Assembly (NCBI RefSeq): GCF_040954835.1
Contig: NC_090703.1
Location: 9,667,001 to 9,731,000 of the forward strand
DNA: 64,000 nt
Direction: 5' to 3'
Source of the DNA: Lepisosteus oculatus
Lineage: Eukaryota; Chordata; Actinopteri; Semionotiformes; Lepisosteidae
Below are positions 50,789 through 62,850 of this stretch, piece by piece. Numbering within the stretch: position 1 is the stretch's first letter; every line of letters begins with the position of its first letter. Under the pieces are notes generated by a model. It was given only the letters and a program-made list of their open reading frames with translations. It had not been told where the DNA came from and did not search any database. The translations under genes and the position numbers were made by a program.

Positions 50789-53700
50789 CTACCAGTGACC
50801 CGATATGAGTTGTGGTAAAGAATACATTTTTGTAACCTGTGATTTCTGCTTTAAATAGCTTGCTTTGCATTCACATTATACCTGTATAAAAATATGTAGC
50901 TATATTGTTTGCTTGTGCTTGGAGAACAGTTTTAAATATTTCTCCGTTTGCCTTGCCTGTTTTGTCAGTGCACATGAGGGCATTGTAGCAGTTTAGTCTA
51001 ATGTTGGTGTTACTCAATGTTGTGGACTGTGGGCTCTTTGACTCCTCTGCAAGAGTATATTATAATGCTATTTCCCTCAAAGAAAAATTCCCCTGTCATG
51101 TCAGTGGATTTTACAATTAATATTTTTCTTACTAACACTAAACTCTGTCTGGTAGAAATATTGGTTGTTTACTTGAGACATAGCTGTGTAATAGAAACGT
51201 AGCCTTTGAAACTGTGAACTGAAAAAAAAATCCTGTTTTTGCCGATGTTTTATTGAATTGTGGTTATGACTCTAGGTCAATTATAGAAAGGTTGAGCAAT
51301 GTAAGACAGTTTTTAATAGGACTGTCCAAATGCGTCTATAAAATGCAACCAGTTGTTAGTTGTTATAGGAATGTTTGAGAGCTGAAAAAAGCTAATGTTT
51401 TTAAAACTTTTGTATTTAATCTCAATGACTGTTACGATATTCGCAGAATGCCTTAAAACAAAGGTGTTCTTTGACATTTCCCTTGCCTGTAAGAGTTACC
51501 ATTGTAAGGTAATGGAAATGGATTACACACCTTAGGTGTGCTTAAATAGGCTTGTCTAGACTGTTAGAATTTCTTTTTTGGCTTGCTTCCGTAAAAAAAT
51601 ATTTTATTAATCAAGGTATTGATTACATGGTTCTTTGCATTTGTTTGGTTTTATATGTTATGTACAAATATTTGCGTATAAGAAACACTATGATACTTTT
51701 GGAGAAACAATTTTCACATTATTAGAGACAGATGTAACCAGAATTTGTGTTTTTCCCTGCATATGCTCTTAAGGATGACTATACATGTATGGTGAGAAAT
51801 GTCTAATAGGTTTATGAGCTCAAAAGCAGCTGATGTTTATTATACTTTTGTTTAGCCTATTAGAAGAAAGGCATATGTAAAGTTTACATTTTTATTCAAA
51901 GTATTTATGTGTATATAGTTTTCTTTCCTGAAGATCAACAGATTACAAAAGAAAATCCATTTCTGTGAAAATTATGTTGCAAAAGGTGAACATTTCAAGC
52001 TTTGGGGACAATAGCCAAGGTTTTTTTTTTGTATTATTGTATTAAGATTATGGTTATAGGGTTTGTTTTTTAATTTAACATCCTTGTTTGCCTATTTAAT
52101 AGTGACAGATAGGAATAGAAGCCTTCAGAATGTTCATCCAAGGTGAGAAGTACTGAGTCCATCCTTCACATTTCCAGTGCATTGACTCTGATTGTCCTAC
52201 CACAGCTGACCAGTAGTCCCCACTTTCCAGTGGCAGTAGGGCTTGTCTGCATCAGAAACCGATGTTGTGTCTTTCGACAAACTGATGAAGTCGTTGTGAA
52301 GTCACCAACGCAGGCTTCCTTATCGTGTAAAACCAGGGATTTCAATCACTACCCAGGATTTATGGAAATAAAGTAACCTCAAGACACATACCTTCTTGAG
52401 ACACATAGCTTTTTGGCTGCTTTATTGCTTACTGGCATAGGAACTTTCAATGTGCTGTAGTTTCGAAGCACTTCTCAGATTCAGCATGTCCACTGCTTGT
52501 GGTCTTGAGAAGACCTTCATTACTAAACACATTAAGAAAAACTAATAGGAATTAGTGGAACTAGAAAACGTTGATTTTCAAAGGGTGAGTTCACCAGTGT
52601 GTTCCCCTTTATCTTAACTAAAAGATACCTTTCAGGCTCACAGAGCTCATGGAAATGAAATTGTGTGCCACTTTGAATCTGCAATCACTCTGATTGTCAG
52701 CTTAAAGAAGCACAAAAAGGTTTTGTGCTTCACTATGTTTGAAAAGGCATCAGGCATTGGATGAATTCAGTTCTGATCAAGGAATTATTTTTTCTCAGCT
52801 AAATCCTTTTGCCATTCTGAAAGAAATGCACTAAAATGTATTCAATTTGGGATGCAATTTAGTTCTGTTTTTTAAAGGAGAAAAATGCACAGTATACAGA
52901 TATCTAACACCTGTTAATCCCTCATGGTCTCTGAAGGGTGCTTTAACCTGAATAAATTGGCGCTTTTCAGTGGTAACCTATTTATTATCATGAAAGGATC
53001 TTTCAGCGTGATATGGCATAGTGCAGGTTTCGGAGGCTGTAGTTGTCTTTTTGCTTTTGCATTAATAGTATACTTTCCATCTAATTAAAAAAAACTAAAA
53101 TTACATTAAAATAATCCCTTTAGCATTTTACTTTTAATAGTTAGTATGTAATGAAGTGTATTAATGTCTACCTCATCAGTACAGCTTGTATTGAACAACC
53201 ACGGCTTCACCTGAACATTCTGTACCAAAAACACAATATCTATTGTTTATGCAGTTGAAATATTGTTTTTTGTTAATGAACTTTGCAGGAGACTCGTGCA
53301 ATTCAAAATATTCTATATTGTAAACTTAATTGTTTTGGGACAAATAAAGGTTATGTAATGTGGTAAAAAAAACAGTTTTGTATTATTCATGTACATCTCT
53401 TGTTCTTCTGCAAATTTAATCCTTCTTTTGAAAAGGAGACTGAGCTCCCAGTTATTTAAAAGATACAATTAGTCCTTGCCTTTTTACACATGAAACTAAC
53501 AAGAAAGGGGAATTCTAATCTTTGTCTACTGGGATTTGGTGATCTACATGATTACATCACTTTGGAAATAGTTTTATGTCCCAGTCAATTTATTTCTTCA
53601 TAGTGCAAAGATGCATTGGGTTTAATCTGAAGGAAATCATTCACATGCTTAATGGGATGTCATAGCTCATCACAGCATATCCAAAGGGTGCCCCTAACAC

Positions 53701-55800
53701 TGTCATATCCCAAAGGAGCATGAAGTTTTGAAATGTGTGGAAAAAACCCACAATGAGCGCACTGTCAAATTCCAGCCCTGTCTTCTGTGTTGAAAAGAAG
53801 TTGTTATAGTATGAATACATGTAATGTATAAATGTCGCATTTCAGCAGTTATTCTGCCATCAGTCACTCCGAGCTAAGATCTTGATGCATATCCAGGGTT
53901 TCTGAATCTTTATTTTTTAACCCCATCTTTCATTTAACACCTGAAGAAATAAAAGGTTGTTCTTCTATTTAAACTAACCTATTTTTGCTATAGCTCCGTA
54001 CCGCTGCATCTACCTTTTACATAGTTGGCTTTGCGCCCAGAACATTAAAGCGGACCCTGTCTTTGTCAATAAGCCAAGAGACATGACTTAAGTTATAAGA
54101 TGCTTGTTTGGGATATATACCCTAACTACTCACTCAGAAACTTGTACAGGGAAGTTCTGCTTTTATCGGTGCATTTGAGCAATTTGTCACGTTTCACCAG
54201 GCAAGTTCATTGAGACACAGCTATATGGACGGTGCACTAAACAGCTTGCTTCACTATACTTTGCATAAACTTTATGGAATATATATCCATATATAGACAT
54301 ATTTCTGTTCTGTATGGGGGAGTCTCACTAAAGCTTGTTTGTTGCACTGTATAAAAGACCATCTTTTGTTACTTTTCCTTGAGTCTGGCTTGCAAGAGCT
54401 TGGCTCCCATATGCATATGCATTAAAAAAGACTTCTGCTACACAGACACCCAAATTGCTGTCATTGTGTTTGGCACAACACACCATTTATTGTTTTATGA
54501 AGTACTGGTACGAAAATATTAAACGTGTGTTTATGTTATGTATATGTTGTATCCAGAAAAAAGTTTAAATTTCAGGTTATTATTGAACTAGGTGAGGAGG
54601 TAAATTTACAAAAAAAAAATACAGTTTCCAATCTAGATTTGTCTGTTTCTGTTCATTTATATAATATAGTTGTTTTCAACAGGCAGCTCACATAATATAA
54701 AAAAATCTCAATTTCCAAAGATGGGGGGTTGAAGGAGGTTGCTTGCACTCTTTAGACTATGAGCTGGGATTTGAGCCCTCTGTTAGCCATATATGGTTAT
54801 CACGCAGTACCAGTTTCATACTGCTTCATAAATATTCTGGCCCATCACCTAGGAGAAAAATCTGCCTCTCACACAGCCATGTACTTCCAGTGCTCTCGGC
54901 TACCCTGCCCTGTGTGACCGCACACTCCACTGTGGCTCTTTTGGCTCATGGTCCACAGAAGAAAGCACGCCGCTGAAGAAAGGGCAAAGCTCCCACTACA
55001 CTCACACTTTCATGGCTGTGTACCCAGAATGCACAGCCAACAGGTATGCTGCCAAGGTACAAGTTGACAGCAAGAATCTGTGCCTTCTGTTGTGCAAAAC
55101 CTCTTCTGCGTCTGTCTGTGGGATTTGGAAAATGTGCCTTATTGGAAATCCACAGGGAAATAACCCTTTGAAAACTCATGCATAATTAGTGTTTTTTCCT
55201 CAGAAACCCATTGCTTTGAACTGCATGTATATCCTTAGATTTTGCCTCTTGTGCAAGAAAATGGGGGGCGGGCGTAATTAAATAAAGCCCGTCTCTTCAT
55301 TAAAGGCTTACTCTGCAGGTTGTGCAAAGGTCTAGCTTTGTCCACTTACAGTTGGTTCTCATCTTCAAGGTCTTGAGAGAAGAGGGCTGTTGCCATGGAT
55401 ACTTGGTTTGTAGAGTACTGACTGCCATTCACCTGCCACTTCAACACACATCTTGTATGTCAAAAAGAAAACACTCAAAACGACAAAAGCAGTGCAGAAT
55501 AGAGGATTTTGGGTTGTAAGGTGTGAAAACAATACTTTCACCGAAAACCAGATGATCTCCTAGACTCCTACATTTCGTCTAGGATGTTTTGGGAAAATTA
55601 CTCTGTCTTATTTCCTGGCAGAATGAGGTGGCAGGGGTGTGTTTGACACGAACAAAATATCTTTAATTTAGGAAGAAACGATGTGTCTTTGATTTAAATG
55701 TAAACTTCATATGTATTCATATATCAATCAGACATGATGTTGATTGGAATACAATGTTTTTGTACATTAAGCTAATATTTTATAATAATTACTACAATTT
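50789..55800. other. AT-rich gene-free stretch downstream of ngb
   Basis: I see no exon, RNA gene or structured repeat array here. T-runs and several AATAAA hexamers suggest extended 3' UTR or plain intergenic DNA. Near 54,765 'gggatttgagccctctg' resembles an inverted tRNA B box, a possible SINE scrap too short to claim. Confidence 0.5.
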
Positions 55801-56139
55801 TGTATTTAGTAGCACATGATGTAAATGATGTAATAGAAATTGGAGAATTCCGTTTTAAATAAGTTTTTGTTCTTGAGTTGGAGATACAATGCGTTTTTCA
55901 ACACAGAACAAATTTTTAATTTAGAGCCAGACGTGTATTTTGAAGCAATGAGTGAATTACATAACGCTCACCATAAGGTATCCATAGCAATGACACTTCA
56001 GCTGTTATTTACCTGGCTGCCCTTGGCAGGCTGGGTAAAACTCATTTTCTGTCTTTGCTAAACACTCCCTCTCGGGCTACTTGCGCCTCCACATTCTCAA
56101 AGTCTTCGAGGAACAGTTAAAGGTACTTTGGCCCTGCGA

Positions 56140-56500
56140 GAGGAAAAAAAACGCCAATTATTTTTAGATGTATGCAATGTGTTTTGGGAATAGGGGAAGC
56201 TGGGGTTTCCATGGAAACATCTGTATTGACAGTGGCGTAGCATTCAGTTCTGCTGCATGCTATTAAATTAGTGAGCCACTGGGGGAAGTGCAGAGCACTG
56301 CAGTCAGGGGCTGATTGGGTTAGCAGTCCCATTTCACATAGCAGGGAGACTCCAGAGAGCCAGTGAGAAGGACTCCATTCCTCTGTCAGTCTGGGACAGT
56401 TTCCCTTGCTTATTAAACCAGTTAGAAGTTCCCTGCTCAAGTCACATTTTGCATTGAGTTCATTTGCATTAGACAATTGCAGGTGCAGGCACACTGGTGC
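56140..56500. promoter_or_regulatory. Possible conserved noncoding element with a 14-bp palindrome
   Basis: A complex, non-repetitive, non-coding block contains the perfect palindrome GTTTCCATGGAAAC (56205-56218), an RFX-like site, and several homeodomain-type cores (CTATTAAATTAG, CTTATTAAACC, TTGCATTAGACAATTG). Such density is typical of developmental enhancers, but conservation cannot be tested from one sequence. The stretch 56,500-58,200 holds nothing I can name. Confidence 0.3.
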
Positions 56501-58199
56501 ACAAAGTAGATCACCAAAGAGAAGGTGTCTATTCATCTTTCAAACAGCACCCTTTCGTACTGTATACCTGTACCAGAACTAAAGCAAGTGGGAAAGTAAT
56601 GAAATACACTTACCTTTTAACTAAATCCTACGATTTAAATTCAATTCTTGTACTAATGTCTGGAATGGTGAAATCTGTCACCATTTTACAGTTTTTGTTG
56701 CACCATTCTTTTCTCTTTTGACCCAACCTAGAATGAAGTGAGCTTCAAACATTTCTAGAACCACGTCACAGCCTGAAGAATCTGATGTCCGCCAAGGAAG
56801 ATCACAATCTCATTAACAATCACTAGTGCCAGTATACAGTATTTACTACAGTTGTGATTGAGAAAAGAGGGTTTACTTGCACCGTATTTTTTGTATTATT
56901 TACTGTGGCTGATGAGATTCAACCATGATTTCCCCAGCTTTTTTTTGAGTGCTGGGTTTTGAAAGATACCCACTAGTAATGAGAAGCCCAGCATAACAGC
57001 TGTCAACATCTGTGTTGATTTCCCCTCTTTGAAACGATGCTGCCCTGCCACATGGCAAGGCCTAATTTCTCACCTGATGATCATGCCTTAACAACACATT
57101 AAAAAAATATTGAAAATATTTAACCCTCAACTCAACAAACAAGTAAAAAAAACAATATAACATGTTGAAATTAGACATTTTATAATAACTAAATTCAGCA
57201 TACTTAGAGAAGACTAATACTGAAAGGCATGGTTTTTAGCTGTAGGATTCTGGGAATTCTGTTTCAAGCAGTATGTCGCTATCCCTGCAAACTCTGACAG
57301 CTCAGGCAAGCATACTCTGACCCTATATGCTCTGTTGGCAGTTTGAGACCCACTCATAATATCTCATATCTGTGAAACTCATAATATCATGAATTTCCAG
57401 TGGTGATCAGTACAATCCAATTGCATAACAATTTTGACGGCTGCAAATCTGTACATAAAGACAACTGCAATACAAAAATGTTCTCTTTTGTTTTTTGTTC
57501 TCACATGTTAAGTGGAAATAAAGTGGGGAATCTCTGAAATAGTCAGTTCTGTGACAACATCTAGAACACTTCTCCTCTTTTTATCTAATTAGTTATCTGG
57601 TTTAAATGTTCTTACTTTAAATAAATTGGCAGGCCTAAGTTTGTGTTATAGACAATATAAAATTGTAGTTAATTTTATTTTGTGCACACACCCCTAAAAT
57701 GGCATGCAAAAGGTATATTGTATTTCTAGCATACAAGAATTTGCACAGTGTGTGTAAATATTTTTGGGACCTCTCCCAAATACTAGTTACATGAATAGAT
57801 ATCTGCCTTTATCAAACACAAAATGTAATAAATAAGCAAACATTATTCTATGCACAGGATTCAATAGATTTGTATTACCATTTGTACTTGTATTGTTGAC
57901 TGACCTCTACTTTCTATCCATTACACAAATGTCAGAGTCCATTAACAATGTTTGGTGAGCAAAGCATTTAGAGCTTCAGAGAGCACACCTAAGGGAATAT
58001 GATTAAGGACTAAGTAAGGGGGTCAGAGCGAGTACTGAAAACCCTGAAAGCCCAACATATTCACACTAAAGCTTATGATGTCAAGAGACACAAATCTGAT
58101 ACTAAAAACAGGGCATGGCTAGGACCGTCTCACAGTCTAGACTTACCACCTGGAAAAGTCATACTGCACAATCACATCTCCTTTAAAAATGTCCCCTTA

Positions 58200-58980
58200 G
58201 TCTTTGCCAAGACATTACAATCCAGCTGCCTGCACCCCCACCCTCCTCTCCCCCTGAGCTCTGCACTGTACACTCGCACGTGCACAGTTTTTAGCCAGTG
58301 TCACAAATTCTGAGTCCAGTTGTTTTTCACCAGAAGCTTCCTGAATGTCCGGAAGACACCTCCTGCTCACTGGACTCATGAAAAGGAACACTGCATAACA
58401 ATTTAATTCATCCTCCCAGATCGCAAAGGAAACTGTCTGATTAGTCCATTCTGGCTGCACACAGGCTTCAGCCGGGTTTCTGTATGCGCGAGCACAATTT
58501 ATTTAAAAAAAGGAGGCCATTAAATGTGCTGAAGAGAAAAGCAGCGTCTGCAGACATTTACAAAACATTACCGCACAGAGAATGAGACAGGCTCGTGGAG
58601 AACAAATTCATCTCGCTGAGCAATTACATCTGACCTCTGATTAAACAATACAGAGGGCTGTACGTAAACCAGTGAGACTTGGGAGAAAATCATTTTCCCA
58701 ATGTGTTTTCAACCTGTGACTCTCTCCCTGTGCCTTTTATTTCAATCTGCAAAGTGACTCAGAGAGCTTTTCTGAAAATGTCACCAGACAACAGACATTC
58801 CAGCTGGAGACGATACGTGTCGTTTCTGTTTTCTTTATTCGGCTCCAGACAGCTTGCAGTTCGAAACTGGAGCATAGAAATCAGATGGTACTTTCTTTTT
58901 TGGCTCTCTGATCCATTAATGCACAAGGCAGTGGAAGCAGATGGCACCGCCATTGAGATTTCACAATAATGTGTCCAAGG
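58200..58980. other. High-complexity noncoding block, possible enhancer
   Basis: Base composition is balanced, with no simple repeats, no splice-joined frame and no known transposon wording, set in AT-rich DNA. It includes homeodomain-like GATTAAACAATA and GCCATTAAATG cores. It may be conserved regulatory DNA for a distant gene; this is only an impression. The stretch 58,980-60,250 shows nothing else of note. Confidence 0.25.
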
Positions 58981-60257
58981 CGTAAAAAGCTAAAAGCAAT
59001 GTGAACTATGAAGTGGCAAGTCTATCAGTGATAAGCTATTAATGCAGGACAGAAACAGAGTTAAGAACCTCAGCCATAACCCTAAAAAAACACAGAAGGG
59101 AACCGTCTTGTAATCAGCCCTACAGTACCAGTCTGTAGTAAACAAAGGCAAAACATGTACAGAAAAATAACTAATATAAAAAATAACCTTTGCAGAACAG
59201 GATCTACATGTCTTGAGTACGTCATGTTCTGAAGTTTGCATCAACTATTCAGAAGACAGTAGTCTGAAGATAAAGTACAATCATTACACAGTGAACTGTA
59301 CTATGTACAGTACTGTATACAGTACAACCAGTGCATTAGTCAATTCTGTCTTTTTTCATACTTCCTTTATATAGGAAAATTTAGTTTTCTTGACCATAGT
59401 CCTGCTGGGTCAGAATTCTGTATTTCTGACCAATACAAAGTGCACAGTTAAACATGTGTTGGAATGTGAGTGGTCTCTGTACTTCCTCTAGATTATTAGT
59501 AACTCTTTTATAAAACGAACCTTGTTCCATTAGTGAGAATGTTACTCCAGTGTCACTCCAGTGAGAATGTTAGTTCAGGGGAACCTTGTCTTTGAAGAAC
59601 CTGTTGTGAGAGTTTTAAAAAGAAGGCAGAAAGAGATTTGAAAGACTTTGCTCTGAAGGGAAAAAGTAAATCGAACAAGGTGTGTGGCAGCATTTTAGAC
59701 TATAATTCAACTTCCAGTGCTTGGACTCTTTATACAAAAAAACAGTTCTGTCCGAGAGTAGTCATTACAACACTGTATCCTTCCGTCTCTGCTCTGCATA
59801 AAAATCCATATTTAGATTTAAATGACAATGTTTTTTTATTTATAAAATAAATTCTTCAGCACAAACTGTAATTAGGATTTAATTGGTGCATTTTGAGCTC
59901 CTAATTTCCTGTTTAGAGACAGAAATCCTGTCTGAGCACTCAAGCAAAGCCAAATTTAAGCCCAGAATAGATTGTGTACTCTCAAATTATATAATATTTG
60001 TTTTAATTCTTGGTGCTAGCTCACTCATGCTTTTTTTCCCTGTTGGTATTTTAAGTTTGTCTTAAACTTGAGCTTTTTTTAAAATGGATCCCCTCAATTC
60101 TTAGCAACACTAAAAACAAGAGTGGTTTGGCACTCCTTAGGGCTGTAGATTTTTCTATTAAGAATCTGACCATAAATGCTCAACTGATTCCCTTACTTTA
60201 TTGAAAACCTCCCAAGAGTTATACCATCATATCAATATTCAACCACTGTATGTATAT

Positions 60258-61336
60258 CTTCTTCTTCGCATTTTCCCACTTATGTGGGGGCTGCTTGTTT
60301 GCACCGATTTTTCCACTTCATAGGGTCTGCGGCATCTCGGCAGGTGACTTTTGTGAGGCGCATGTCGTCTTTCAGCCGATCCAGCCAGCGAGTAAGTGGA
60401 CGTCCACGGGGCCGGCGGCCTTCCACATTCAATTCGAGGGCGGTCTCTGCCATTGATGTGTCATTGCTGCGGAGCACGTCTTCATACCATCGCAGGCGCG
60501 ATTCCCTCATTTTCTCAGTGATTGGGGCGACTTTGAGCGTTTTCCGCACCTCTTCATTCATGACATGCTCTAGTCTTGTCAAGCCGAGGGTCCATCTCAG
60601 CATCTTCATTTCCATCGTACGGAGTGCCTGTTCATGTTTCTTTGTCGTTGGCCAGCACTCAGTTCCGTATAGGGCCACTGGTCTGACCACTGAGCGGTAG
60701 ACTTTGGATTTGAGGCGCAAAGGGATCTTCTTGTCGCACAGTACTCCAGTGTCGTGCCGCTATTTCATCCAAGCGGCGCTGACTCGCGTCTTGGCGTCCT
60801 GGAGGGTAGTGCAGTCGGAGTGGACACATGAGCCTAGGTACTTGAACTGGGTCACTTTGTTCAGTTGGACCCCACCAGCTGCGATTGTGCCATCGGTTTG
60901 ATCACCGCATTCCAGGTACTCCGTCTTCTTGATGTTGTATTTCATCCCGAATCGTTCAAGGCGCGTCTTCCACTCCTGTACTTGCTGTTCGAGGCCGTGC
61001 CGCGTTTCACTTGCTATCATAACATCGTCGGCATACAATAGCGTCCACGGATGCCTCGGTTGGATATCTTTGGTCACTGTATCCATGCAAAGTATGAATA
61101 GCAGAGGAGACAAGGCTGAGCCTTGGTGGACGCCAACATTGATCGGGAAGGTGTCTGAGGTTCCAGCTGCGCAACGTACTGAGCTAGTGGCCTTTTGGTA
61201 CAGGAGCTTTGTCCAGCTGACATAGGCTTCGGGGACGTGGTGCTGTCACAGCGTTAGCCAGATGAGATCGTGCGGTACCCTTTCGAATGCCTTTTCCAGG
61301 TCGAGAAATGCCATGTGGATCGTTTTCCTCTTCAAC
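60258..61336 (-). mobile_element. 5'-truncated RTE-type LINE (reverse transcriptase, C-terminal part)
   Basis: On the minus strand one frame runs from about 61,325 to a TAA at 60280 (about 348 codons). It shows FLDLEKAFERVPHDLIW, then GVHQGSALSPLLF, the catalytic LLYADDVMIAS, FKYLGSCV and the RTE-type tail RSVVRPVALYGTECWP ... MEMKMLRWTLG ... RLRWYEDVLR. The endonuclease and first RT motifs are absent. Only two in-frame stops interrupt it, at 61246-61248 and 60760-60762, with no frameshift seen, so the insertion is fairly young. The 3' end is a GAAGAAGAAG run. A 9-bp direct repeat TATGTATAT flanks it at 60249-60257 and 61337-61345. Confidence 0.88.
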
Positions 61337-62552
61337 TATGTATATAAGCACTATAAATTCAACAAAAACTGTAACTCACATGCAATTAATAAAAACTCAA
61401 ATTTCAGTTTATTTCATTTTGCGGTTACATTCCCTATTTGCACGAGTTTGAAAACAAAACGTTTTTCACATTTTTGAGTCCCATTTTTCTACACACGTTA
61501 CAGAAGTTGATCTGAAATACAAAGCTGCTTTTTTCCTCTCATTTCGTGTGGCAATACACTGTTGCGGCCATCATTAAACTGAGATGAGTAAAACTTTCAT
61601 TGTGAAAAGAATCATGGATTTTAAGGTCAGTAAAAGAATTCTTACAACCATAATCCTGTAGTACACAGCCAGATAAAGAAGGGGATGTCTGTTTTCTCAA
61701 TGAAAGACGTCTAATGTACATTTTGCTTTTTTAATTTAGGAAAACTCAGTGCTTGTGGTGTTTTGTTTTTTTTCAATTAATTTCTCAGATGGTAGTAACA
61801 TTGTGTACATAACAGCATAATTGGCAGTTTTGGGTTAGAATTCCATGAAGAAAACCAAAACGGATTTATGTCCAAGACTCAACTGACATTTAATTTATTT
61901 TTTTTTCCTCCAATGGAACAACAACTATCTGTAAATATAGTAACTCCAAACTCATAGAGCAACACTGAGGACCCAAGCTCCAGGCACACTGTCCTTCTGT
62001 ATAACTCAGTGCTTCGTCTACTGAAAGCTGTGCAACAGCACTGCAAAACGTGACCGCAAGCTGCTGAATAGGACAGTGCTGCTACAGTAGCAATTCATTA
62101 TTACCCTTTTGGCTGCTCACTGCACATGCGTATGAATGTATCTCCAATAACGGATAGGATGCAACTACCATGAAAACAACCCCATCGCCTACCATCAAGA
62201 TCCAGGTTTTTGTTTCTTGCAGAATGAATAGCAGGCTTTCACAGAAAGCTCAGAGAAGGCATACTGTACGTTAGCAAAAACATTGTATTTCTCCTATGCT
62301 AATGTAAAAAGCTATACAACAGAAGTGGCAAACAGATGCCAATGGCCCCAGGACTTGCACAGACTAGGATGCAGATACGTGTAAGAATCTGAAGTGCCAT
62401 CTGTTGTAATTCTGGTGAAATCCAAATGAATTATGAATATTCAAGTGTAAGGACTGGGCATGTACTGCAATATGACAACCTTACAAGTGGTGGTTGGATG
62501 CATAATGTACTGTATGTATCCCCTCGTGCAGAAGTAGTCCACGCTACTGCTA
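61337..62552. other. Gene-free stretch between LINE and inverted-repeat remnant
   Basis: No exon or named repeat is visible. The sequence is mixed, with some T-rich runs near 61,760 and 61,895. Confidence 0.4.
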
Positions 62553-62850
62553 AAGAGCCACAGTCCAGCAAGTTTTAAGGGTCTCCCTTCTATTGTCAGT
62601 TTCTAAATAGCTGGAACAATTCTGTTCTGATCACATGTTAAATCAAATTGGTTTACAGATCATCTCCAGTGAAAATACCAAAACCCTGTAGCTCCTAAAT
62701 GCCTCAGATTGCTACTCCTGTCTTTACTGAACTAATCAACTTACTAAACTGATAAAAACCTCCATGTATTGTAAGCCTAATTAATGATTTAAGAGTTATT
62801 TATAAAGCCAGCTCTCCAGGACCAGAGCTAGCTAACCCTGCCCTAAATGC
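62553..62850. repeat. Diverged inverted-repeat element remnant
   Basis: The right end, reverse-complemented, reads 'cagggttagctagctctgg' then 'tcctggagagc', the terminal wording of a common fish inverted-repeat element and similar to copies A and B. The left part 'agagccacagtccagcaag' fits the same family loosely. Boundaries are approximate. Confidence 0.35.

Noticed and set aside
60284-60700. 138-codon open frame on the plus strand
   Set aside because: It is antisense to the LINE reverse-transcriptase frame, which explains it fully.
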